A stretch of DNA of 6,097 nt from Pseudomonadota bacterium. GTDB lineage: Bacteria; Desulfobacterota; Desulfobacteria; Desulfobacterales; RPRI01. Location of the stretch: NCBI GenBank assembly GCA_018819005.1, contig JAHJQU010000262.1, positions 1-6,097 on the forward strand, given 5' to 3'. The notes beneath the pieces are model-generated. The model searched no databases. It saw only the letters and a list, made by a program, of their open reading frames with translations, and was not told the origin of the DNA. This document shows, piece by piece, positions 1 through 5,437 of the stretch (the stretch's first letter is position 1; every line of letters begins with the position of its first letter). Both the position numbers and the translations under genes were made by a program.

Positions 1-114
1 ATTTATCATGATTTTCCTCTTAACCTTTTGATTCTGTTGACTATTAATATCAACCAAATTATGGAAAGTCAAGAGAAATATTTATATTATTTAAATTATT
101 TCAGTATGTTATAA

Positions 115-1155
115 AATTATACTTTTTACGAGTCCATCATTAATGATAACTCCATTCTTACCAAATATGGCAGAGAACTGCTGGTAGAATGGCATGGCAG
201 CCCTGTCTTCAAAGAAAATGGCGAATTCGACTTCTTTTTCGGCGTCGGCATAGATATCACCAAGCGCAAGCAGGCCGACGATGCAATCAGAGAATCCGAA
301 GACAAATTCAGAAACTTTGCCGAGCAGTCGATTGTCGGCATCAACCTCATCCAGGACGGCGTTTTCAAATATGTAAATCCTAAATTCGCAGAAATGTTCG
401 GATACACCATTGAAGAATGTCTTAACACCATGTCTTTCAGTAAATTCGTATATCCGGATGACCTGCCTATAGTCGAGGAACATATTCTCAGGAGATTATC
501 AGGAGAAGCAAATTCGGTCAGGTACACCTTCAGAGGAATTAAAAAAACCGGAGAAATAATCCATGTCGAGATTTTCGGATCTTCTATTCTTTTCAATGGA
601 AAGCCGGCCTCCACAGCGACATTGTTGGATATCACCGAACGCAGGCGGATGGAGAATGAGATACGGGAACTGTCTTTGCGAGACCATCTCACTGATCTGT
701 ACAACCGGCGTGGATTCATTTCCCTTGCGGAACAACAGATTAAAATGGCACAAAGAGCGGAAAAAAAGATGCAGTTGACATTCATCGATGTCGATGGCCT
801 GAAATTGATCAATGATAACCTGGGCCATAAGGAAGGAGACAAAGCTCTGATCGAAACGGCGAACATTCTCCGGCATGCTTTCAGGCAGTCGGATATCATT
901 GCCCGGGTTGGAGGGGATGAATTTGCCGTACTTGCCATAGATACAATGGATATGAATTCCGAAGCCTTTTCGAAACGCTTTCAGCAAAAAATTGACGAAT
1001 TTAATGCAAAAGAACTCAGGAAATACATGATATCCATGAGTTGGGGTACGGCCATCTTTGATCCCAAATCGTTTATATCCATGGACGAACTCATGTCATC
1101 AGCAGATAAGTTAATGTACACTCAAAAAAGGGCCAAGCAAAAAGGCGTTTTATGA
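115..1155 (+). pseudogene. PAS-PAS-GGDEF diguanylate cyclase, 5'-truncated
   Basis: Diguanylate cyclases make cyclic di-GMP from two GTP; the PAS domains would sense a signal. The open frame begins after a TAA at 112-114 and contains only the end of a first PAS/PAC domain (about 175-275, with ELLVEWHG and GVGIDIT). A complete second PAS follows (about 298-648, ending LLDITERRR), joined to a GGDEF domain (about 667-1152) that opens LRDHLTDLYNRRGF. The active site GGDEF is at 910-924. The metal/GTP region FIDVDGLKLINDNLGH is canonical, and an inhibitory-site RxxD (RQSD, 883-894) lies exactly five residues before GGDEF. The catalytic domain therefore looks functional. No ATG, GTG or TTG is in frame before 394, and that ATG lies inside the second PAS without a Shine-Dalgarno. 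Upstream of about 120 the DNA turns AT-rich and non-coding. I infer loss of the 5' part of the gene. An N-terminally trimmed protein from 394 is possible but would have half a PAS domain. The stop is 33 bp before the next start, so the two may once have been co-transcribed. Confidence 0.85.
121..131 (+). repeat. Left copy of short direct repeat flanking the cyclase remnant
   Basis: ACTTTTTACGA at 121-131 recurs exactly at 1155-1165, immediately after the cyclase coding sequence. Both copies are preceded by TTAT (117-120 and 1150-1153), with one extra G in the right copy. The left copy coincides with the point where recognisable coding sequence begins. This may be a microhomology footprint of the rearrangement that removed the gene's 5' end, or chance in AT-rich DNA. 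Confidence 0.35.
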
Positions 1156-1165
1156 CTTTTTACGA
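1155..1165 (+). repeat. Right copy of short direct repeat flanking the cyclase remnant
   Basis: Second copy of ACTTTTTACGA, overlapping the last base of the cyclase stop codon and lying in the short gap before the oxidoreductase gene. See the copy at 121-131. Confidence 0.35.
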
Positions 1166-1178
1166 AGGCCTTAAACAT

Positions 1179-1182
1179 GGAG
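1179..1182 (+). promoter_or_regulatory. Shine-Dalgarno that decides the oxidoreductase start
   Basis: GGAG sits six bases before the ATG at 1189. An earlier in-frame ATG at 1177 overlaps this site and has only a weak GAAGG upstream. The start at 1189 (MAKLFEETQ) also matches the usual N-terminus of the family. Confidence 0.6.
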
Positions 1183-1188
1183 AATAAA

Positions 1189-2297
1189 ATGGCAAAACTT
1201 TTTGAAGAAACACAAATCAATGGAATGGTTCTGGCCAACCGGTTTGTCCGGTCGGCAACATGGGAAGGGATGGCAGGCGAAGACGGGAGTGTAACACCAA
1301 AACTGATTGATTGCATGATCAACCTCGCCAGAGGCGGCATCGGACTGATAATCTCAAGCCATACCTATATTCACCGGGCCGGACAGGCTGGTCCATGGCA
1401 GCTCGGGGTTTACAGCGACGACCTTATCCCCGGACTCACTGCCATGGCAGATGCAGTCCATAAAAACAGCGGCAAAATTGTTATGCAACTGGCCCACGCC
1501 GGTTTTTTTGCCAATGCCAAACTCTCCGGACATCAACCCTTTGCTGTTTCCGACGTTGAGGGAATGGCCAAATCTCCCCGCAAGGAGATGACTGTACAAG
1601 AGATTGGTGAGATAGTGCGGGCCTTCACCGATGCCGCAAAAAGGGCCAAACGCGCCGGCTTCGACGGAGTTCAGATCCATTCGGCTCATGGATATCTTAT
1701 GAGCCAGTTTCTCTCACCTGCATTTAACCGACGCACCGACAAATACGGCGGGAGCGTAGAAAACCGCGCCAGGGCTCTCTCATGGAAACGCTTCGGGCTG
1801 TCAGGAGCAGTGTTGGGCAAGACTATCCGGTGCTCGTTAAAATGAACAGCCGTGATTTTATCGAAAACGGCCTCATCCTTGAAGATTCAATACAGATTGG
1901 GAAGATGCTTGAAGAAGGCGGGATCGACGCCATCGAACTGAGCGGCGGAGTCCTTACCAGTGATAAGCTGAGCCCAAGCCGGATGGGGATTCATTCCGAG
2001 GAGAAGGAAGCCTATTTCAGGCAGGAAGCCAAAGCCTTCAGGGAGAAGGTTGCCGTTCCTCTTATTCTGGTTGGCGGAAACCGCTCTTATAATATAGCAG
2101 AACGTATAATTGCCGAAGGGACCGCCGATTATATTTCCATGTGCCGCCCCCTGATCAGGGAGCCCGGTCTGATAAACCGATGGAAATCCGGAGACTTTGC
2201 AAAATCCGCCTGCCTGTCGGACAACCAGTGCTTCGGCCCGGCCAGGGCCGGAGAAGGGATCTACTGTGTCACTGAGAAAAAAGAAAAAGCTTTATGA
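1189..2297 (+). pseudogene. Old Yellow Enzyme-family NADH:flavin oxidoreductase, frameshifted
   Basis: FMN-dependent TIM-barrel enzymes of this family use NAD(P)H to reduce activated C=C bonds or related substrates; the substrate here cannot be told. The first part (1189 to about 1779) carries NRFVRSATWEGMA, the FMN-contacting MQLAHAG (Gln about residue 100), the substrate-binding pair IHSAHGYL (His 164 and 167) and the signature FLSPAFNRRTDKYGGS followed by ENRAR. The rest continues in another frame from METLRAVR at 1782, with VLVKMNSRDF, the phosphate-binding LILVGGNRS and CRPLIREPGLINRW, ending at a TGA at 2295-2297. Restoring one base in the CT-rich run 1774-1781 gives a protein of about 370 residues, normal for the short single-domain members without a 4Fe-4S/FAD extension. 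The unrepaired first frame ends at 1845, losing half the barrel, so the product should be inactive. I see no slippery heptamer or following hairpin to suggest programmed frameshifting. A sequencing error remains possible. Confidence 0.9.
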
Positions 2298-2480
2298 CAT
2301 AAGAGACCTCGCTCGTTGAACTTGTGTAAATACAATCCGTCTTCTATCCAACTGCAACATTTGTCATTACAGAGGGACATCAAAGGATGGAGGAGGAAAT
2401 CCGAAGCCGCTCCATATTCTCACAGAACTGCTCGATATTTCAAACTATCATGTGAGCCATATGATTGTTCATAATGCAAA

Positions 2481-3032
2481 TCATTTGGTTTTAGCCTCTC
2501 TCATCGTTTTCAGGACTTCAATGCTGCTTTTCAGTCCTCTGGTATACTTGGCCATACTAATTGACATCCCGGCTATTTGGGCCAAGGCCTGAACAAAGTT
2601 AACATCATCCAATGTGAATTCCCACGGTTCCGAAGTATAGACACGCATCACTCCCATTACGTTGCCGCCGACCACGATCGGAGCCGACAAAATCGAAGCG
2701 ATTCCTTCCTTATGCGCTTCCTCAGGGTATTGAATCCTTGGATCATCCATGACATCATAAATTGCCACGGGTCCCTCATTCAGCGATTGAGCAATCGAAC
2801 GCATGGCACTTAAAGGTCCCTTGTTGATATATTCATCACTCAATCCATAAGACGTTGCCAGCTCTAACTCATTGGTTTTACGATTGATCAGAAATAACGC
2901 ACAGGCCTTGGCTCCCAAAGCGGTCTTGATGCTTTCGACTGTCATCAGCGCTACTTCTTCCGGATCCTTAGAATGTGAAATGGCCTTTGTGACCTTAAGA
3001 AAAGTCTCATAATTGATAAGCTGTTTTTTCAT
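2481..3032 (-). CDS. Single-domain GAF protein
   Basis: A 183-residue cytoplasmic protein that is essentially one GAF domain (residues about 20-162). GAF domains bind small molecules such as cyclic nucleotides, 2-oxoacids, haem or nitric oxide; the ligand cannot be predicted here. The pattern is typical: a first helix (residues 8-38), strand ALFLINRKTNELELATSYG (45-63), the middle IAQSLNEGPVAIYDVMDDPR (80-99), a hydrophobic strand SILSAPIVVGGNVMGVMRVY (113-132) and the last helix DDVNFVQALAQIAGMSIS (142-159), with a short charged tail. There is no kinase, GGDEF, EAL, HD or DNA-binding domain, so it must act through a partner or be a small stand-alone sensor. The start is firmly set by AGGAGG five bases upstream. 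It converges with the oxidoreductase remnant across a 183-bp gap (2298-2480) with no clear terminator: the only inverted repeat seen, ATGGAG/CTCCAT at 2387-2415, has no T-tract. Confidence 0.9.
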   Translation of the reverse strand: MKKQLINYETFLKVTKAISHSKDPEEVALMTVESIKTALGAKACALFLINRKTNELELATSYGLSDEYINKGPLSAMRSIAQSLNEGPVAIYDVMDDPRIQYPEEAHKEGIASILSAPIVVGGNVMGVMRVYTSEPWEFTLDDVNFVQALAQIAGMSISMAKYTRGLKSSIEVLKTMREAKTK

Positions 3033-3037
3033 TACGA

Positions 3038-3043
3038 CCTCCT
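3038..3043 (-). promoter_or_regulatory. Strong Shine-Dalgarno of the GAF gene
   Basis: On the minus strand AGGAGG lies five bases before the ATG ending at 3032. It is a full consensus site and the strongest evidence that the GAF gene is translated from this start. Confidence 0.75.
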
Positions 3044-3094
3044 TTCGTGCTCATGTTAATTGATTTAATTTAAATACCTTGGTTTATCGGATTT

Positions 3095-3124
3095 ATTTTA
3101 AATGAGCTTCCACAAACGGGTAAA
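3095..3124 (-). promoter_or_regulatory. Candidate sigma-70 promoter for the GAF gene
   Basis: Read on the minus strand, TTTACC (3124-3119, four of six matches to TTGACA) is followed after 18 bp by TAAAAT (3100-3095, five of six matches to TATAAT). It lies about 60 bp upstream of the GAF start codon. The surrounding DNA is AT-rich, so chance matches are likely; position and orientation are the main support. Confidence 0.3.
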
Positions 3125-3128
3125 AATA

Positions 3129-3300
3129 ATGGAATTAACGGAGTATGAAAATCTACTATTTAAAAACTGGTTGAAAAGAGCTGGTTGATGAAGAGTCGTC
3201 CAGATTACCGTCCGATTACCTGGGCTTCATCCTGAGGGAATATGAAGGATTTACTGAAGAGATAGCAGCCCTATTCAAACGGAAAAAGATTTATACTTGA
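3129..3300 (+). pseudogene. Small unknown protein gene with a one-base frameshift
   Basis: I do not recognise this protein. Frame 3 opens at ATG 3129 with MELTEYENLLFKNWLK and then hits two TGA codons at 3186-3191. Frame 1 takes over at 3178 with ELVDEESSRLPSDYLGFILR and continues EYEGFTEEIAALFKRKKIYT to a TGA at 3298-3300. Removing one A from the A-run at 3174-3177 joins them into a single protein of about 56 residues. The joined product is acidic, helix-prone and ends in a basic stretch. That both halves look protein-like and meet at a homopolymer supports a real small gene recently broken, or a sequencing error. The start has only a weak upstream site (GGG at 3118-3120). It would be divergent from the GAF gene and share its promoter region. 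Confidence 0.35.
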
Positions 3301-3615
3301 TATATAGTTCAATTAATCAATTTTATCAAATTATTTTTGCACAGCACACGATATTTTTTGAATCTTTTGGATATGTAAAAAGTTACTGGGACGATCGCGC
3401 TGAACGGGCACGGCGAAACAGCGAGCGCATTCCTCACTGCTGGGGAGAAATCTCCAAAATTCTTAATGCGGTTTTTATATTATATCCTTCCTGAAAGTCA
3501 CAGTTAAATATTTTCATGGAAATAGTAGATTTCAAATGCAAATCGTGATACTGAAACTCTAAATATAAAGGTAATTGCAATAGTTACATTCTGCGCAGCA
3601 ATACTGGAGGGAAAT

Positions 3616-3732
3616 ATGAACTGGCTGATAAATACTTCGTTCCTTATAAAGAGCGGGTTTTTTTTACGAATGATGAGGTTACAGGGATTTTATAGCGATC
3701 TACACAATGGCAGGCATCGTACGAAAACATGA
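3616..3732 (+). CDS. Possible 38-residue protein behind a good ribosome binding site
   Basis: I do not recognise it. ATG 3616 follows GGAGG (3606-3610) with five bases between, a near-ideal arrangement. The product starts MNWLINTSFLIKSGFF and is hydrophobic at first, then basic towards the end (NGRHRTKT), as seen in some small membrane-associated peptides. Against it, the overlapping frame 3 sequence over the same DNA looks at least as protein-like. The ribosome binding site is the main reason to list it. Confidence 0.25.
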   Translation: MNWLINTSFLIKSGFFLRMMRLQGFYSDLHNGRHRTKT

Positions 3733-3821
3733 ATATCAAGCTTCTTTTATACGGATTTTAAGGAGTTTCAGCTTCCTGAAGATGGATGCGTCAATATTAT
3801 TATAACCAGATTAATGCTGTT

Positions 3822-3829
3822 GGAGGTGA
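3822..3829 (+). promoter_or_regulatory. Shine-Dalgarno that decides the TPR gene start
   Basis: GGAGGTGA is a full match to the 16S anti-Shine-Dalgarno, with GGAGG ending seven bases before the ATG at 3834. An in-frame ATG at 3786 would add 16 hydrophilic residues ahead of the signal peptide and has no such site, so 3834 is preferred. Confidence 0.75.
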
Positions 3830-3833
3830 CGAC

Positions 3834-4730
3834 ATGTTTATGGGCCGCGTGATTGTTATAATTCTAATGATATTGAGCCTCCCTTTTACGAGCATGGCAA
3901 TCTCAAGGGAATTTATTGAAAACTATACTTACAGCGCTGGGGAATCCGACAGCAAACTGACTTGCCGGATGTTTTCACTGATTGAGATCAAACGTATGCT
4001 GCTGGAAAAAATCGGGACGTATCTGGAGTCCCGGACTGAAATTAAGGATTTTCAGATCGAAAAAGATGAAATTATCGCCTTCACAGCCGGTATCGTTAAA
4101 CTGGAAATTCTGGATGAAAAGTGGAACGGTGAAAAATATTCTTTAACGGCAAAGATAGAGGCCGATCCGGAGGACATCACCAAAGCCATTAATAATCTGC
4201 GAAATCAGCACGATAAAATGGAGAACATCCGGAAACTAAAGGAATTCAATGATGACTCTCTTGAACAGATCCGGGAAATGCAGTTCCGGATGCAGCAGCT
4301 CCAGTCGGATATTCTCAGGATCAACCAGGACGCGAACGCCAATAAAAGTATACTGAATGCTTGGGGCCTGTATGAAAAAGCCGTTGAATTACGCCAGAGT
4401 GGTAAAACAAAAGAGGCCATCGAAGCATTAAATACCGTAATTCAGAACAACCCGACTCACCTGGCGTATCTCGAGCGCGGAATGGCATACGAGGAGATGG
4501 AAAGGTATGATGATGCCATAGCGGATCTGACTGAAGTCCTGAAAGCTCAGCCGAACATGCGGGGTGCCCTGTGGGCCAGAGGTAAGGCCTACAATAAATC
4601 AGGAAACAAAGGATATGGTCGGAGAGATATCGAAAAGTCGGCCGAGCTGGGTAACGGCAAAGCAAAGAAATGGCTGGAAGACCATCCTGGGGGGGGCGGC
4701 AGCGGTAAACGAAAGTCTAAGCAGCCTTAG
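3834..4730 (+). CDS. Exported protein with conserved N-terminal domain, coiled coil and TPR repeats
   Basis: A 298-residue protein, probably periplasmic. Residues 1-22 look like a signal peptide (one Arg, hydrophobic core VIVIILMILSLPF, likely cleavage after TSMA). There is no lipobox cysteine. Residues about 28-112 form a conserved-looking domain (YTYSAGESDSKLTCR, RMLLEKIGTYLES, ITAGIV-like IAFTAGIVKLEILDEKW, SLTAKIEADPED). From memory it resembles a domain that precedes coiled coils or TPRs in many desulfobacterial exported proteins; function unknown. Residues 118-168 are a charged, Gln-rich coiled coil. Residues about 174-207 and 208-241 are two clear TPR units (LYEKAVELRQSGKTKEAIEA; YLERGMAYEEMERYDDAIAD), and 242-275 is a third, weaker one. 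TPRs bind proteins, so a scaffold role in the envelope is likely. The tail is Gly-rich then basic (GGGGSGKRKSKQP) and is encoded over a run of eight Gs (4689-4696). It appears monocistronic. Confidence 0.85.
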   Translation: MFMGRVIVIILMILSLPFTSMAISREFIENYTYSAGESDSKLTCRMFSLIEIKRMLLEKIGTYLESRTEIKDFQIEKDEIIAFTAGIVKLEILDEKWNGEKYSLTAKIEADPEDITKAINNLRNQHDKMENIRKLKEFNDDSLEQIREMQFRMQQLQSDILRINQDANANKSILNAWGLYEKAVELRQSGKTKEAIEALNTVIQNNPTHLAYLERGMAYEEMERYDDAIADLTEVLKAQPNMRGALWARGKAYNKSGNKGYGRRDIEKSAELGNGKAKKWLEDHPGGGGSGKRKSKQP

Positions 4731-5023
4731 CATTTGATAATTTCGGTTGTTATTCGAATATGGAGGAATAATATTTTTTGCAATACCATCAAATACCTAA
4801 TTCCATAGTTGAAGTGGGCCGCAATGTCTGAGTGGAAATGAAATACTATTAATATAATTAGCTTGTTAATAAAATAGCTGCCCGCTTTCTCTCTTTACTT
4901 CTACAAAAATTAAGACTGTGTTTCGGGTTGCTTTATGCTACGATACGATAACTGTCGAAAGCATCGTTCTATGGCGACGTGCTGAATGACACCAACCAGC
5001 GCATTGAGCAGACGCCATTAGAC
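4731..5023. other. Intergenic stretch with no intact gene
   Basis: AT-rich DNA after the TPR gene. ATTTGAT (4732-4738) and ATCAAAT (4788-4794) form a widely spaced inverted repeat, too loose for a terminator. GGAGG at 4762-4766 is followed by no suitable start codon. The end of this stretch holds a coding-like fragment (4952-5038) described separately. Confidence 0.5.
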
Positions 5024-5038
5024 GAGACCTTTGCATAA
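4952..5038 (+). pseudogene. C-terminal gene fragment ending inside the inverted-repeat element
   Basis: After a TAA at 4949-4951 one frame reads LSKASFYGDVLNDTNQRIEQ, then TPLDETFA and stops at TAA 5036-5038. The composition is protein-like and the local GC content is higher than in the preceding 200 bp. The last four residues (ETFA) and the stop are supplied by the terminal repeat of the element starting at 5024. This is what one expects when a mobile element inserts into or next to a gene and truncates it. I do not recognise the protein, and there is no start codon, so it is a remnant at best. Confidence 0.3.
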
Positions 5039-5165
5039 CGCCCCCTTTTTCCCGATTACTGTGTCAGGCTCAAATTTCAATCCTCGAAATACTTAATGTA
5101 TTCCTGTGGTTGAAATTATCGCCTTCCTTGTACTTGGTCAAAACTGGATGTTCTTCAAAGGTCTC
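5024..5165. mobile_element. 142-bp MITE-like palindromic element with terminal inverted repeats
   Basis: The left end GAGACCTTTG (5024-5033) is matched exactly in inverted orientation by CAAAGGTCTC (5156-5165). Comparing 20 bases from each end gives 16 matches. The midpoint (about 5094.5) coincides with the loop of an inner hairpin (5073-5117), and the arms between show partial complementarity with about one indel. The whole element can therefore fold back on itself. There is no room for a transposase, so this is a miniature inverted-repeat element moved in trans, or a fusion of two IS ends. From memory, ends starting GAGACCTTTGCA occur in IS5-type elements; I could not verify this. No target-site duplication is visible (flanks AGAC and TATA), so an old insertion or slightly misplaced ends are possible. 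It lies between convergent genes, where its hairpin could also act as a transcriptional end in both directions. Confidence 0.6.
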
Positions 5166-5357
5166 TATACATTGACTGTATTTTAATACGCTCTGGTCGT
5201 GCTGTTCATGCAAACCTTTACTATACTTAGATCCGTAATACTCTGTTATTACGACAATCTGTCGCTGAACAGTCGCAGGTGGCATGTTTGATACTGAGAG
5301 CTTCCTGAAAGCAACAATCAGACAAAAGCTGAAAATAGTGCTGATAATAAGTGGCAA
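5070..5357 (-). CDS. Doubtful small membrane or exported protein running into the element
   Basis: A minus-strand frame of 95 codons from a TTG at 5357. It begins PLIISTIFSFCLIVAF, a hydrophobic segment like a signal peptide or membrane anchor, followed by a polar stretch (QRQIVVITEYYGSKYSKGLH). An ATG lies at 5364-5362 in the neighbouring frame; removing one A from the run 5358-5361 would give MKLPLIIST, a typical signal-peptide start. The last 32 codons (from ETFEEHPVL) lie within the inverted-repeat element, so the natural C-terminus may have been replaced. No clear Shine-Dalgarno is present. I do not recognise it; it may be a decayed small gene downstream of fabH or a chance frame. Confidence 0.2.
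   Translation of the reverse strand: MPLIISTIFSFCLIVAFRKLSVSNMPPATVQRQIVVITEYYGSKYSKGLHEQHDQSVLKYSQCIETFEEHPVLTKYKEGDNFNHRNTLSISRIEI
5073..5117. repeat. Central hairpin of the palindromic element
   Basis: AATTTCAA (5073-5080) pairs perfectly with TTGAAATT (5110-5117), and AAATAC/GTATT pairs next to a five-base loop (5093-5097). Between them the 20-base arms contain three mismatches and two G-T wobbles. The loop sits at the exact centre of the 142-bp element. It lacks a following T-tract, so it is not a standard intrinsic terminator. Confidence 0.6.
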
Positions 5358-5437
5358 TTTTCATCTTGTGACGGGTCTTTCCAAATCTAAAATTTTGACA
5401 AGAGAACACCCGTATGGACCATCTTTATGAAAAGAGG

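Larger units (their letters stand above)
3301..3833. other. Gene-poor stretch upstream of the TPR gene
   Basis: No confident gene. A 65-codon plus-strand frame from a TTG (3297-3494) has no Shine-Dalgarno. Part of it (SYWDDRAERARRNSERIP, about 3382-3438) sits in a locally GC-richer patch and faintly resembles the first residues of some class I methyltransferases, but this is too short to call. The 38-codon ORF at 3616-3732 is listed separately. In another frame, 3600-3689 reads as the protein-like string KYELADKYFVPYKERVFF without any start codon, suggesting remains of an older gene. No terminator or clear promoter for the downstream gene could be assigned. Confidence 0.4.

Noticed and set aside
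37..65. TTGACT at 37-42 followed 17 bp later by TATGGA as a promoter for the cyclase frame.
   Set aside because: The -10 matches only three of six bases, the region is very AT-rich, and there is no proper start codon downstream.
126..987. Long minus-strand frames opposite the cyclase (126-938 and 499-987).
   Set aside because: They are antisense shadows: the plus strand has clear PAS and GGDEF motifs, and the antisense products have no recognisable domain.
1774..1790. Programmed -1 ribosomal frameshift in the oxidoreductase.
   Set aside because: No X-XXY-YYZ slippery heptamer, no following hairpin noticed, and this family is not known to use frameshifting.
3172..3174. In-frame TGA (3172-3174) as a selenocysteine codon linking MKIYYLKTG to the following open frame.
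   Set aside because: No selenoprotein context or SECIS-like hairpin was evident, and the alternative frame joined at the A-run gives a more natural protein.
3297..3494. 65-codon frame as a methyltransferase fragment.
   Set aside because: The resemblance rests on about five residues (SYWDDRA), the start is TTG with no ribosome site, and no downstream SAM-binding motif exists.
124..3891. TTTTACGA occurs four times on the plus strand (124, 1158, 3662, 3884).
   Set aside because: Only the first two share longer flanking identity; the others lie in unrelated contexts and an A/T-rich 8-mer can recur by chance. No regular spacing.
5234..5253. CGTAATA/TATTACG hairpin as a terminator or operator.
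   Set aside because: Seven AT-rich base pairs with a six-base loop and no T-run or nearby gene start; likely chance.
5365..5413. ACGGGT (5371-5376) and ACCCGT (5408-5413) as a fabH terminator.
   Set aside because: The loop is over 30 bases and no T-tract follows; pairing with CTTGT/ACAAG nearby is interleaved, not nested.
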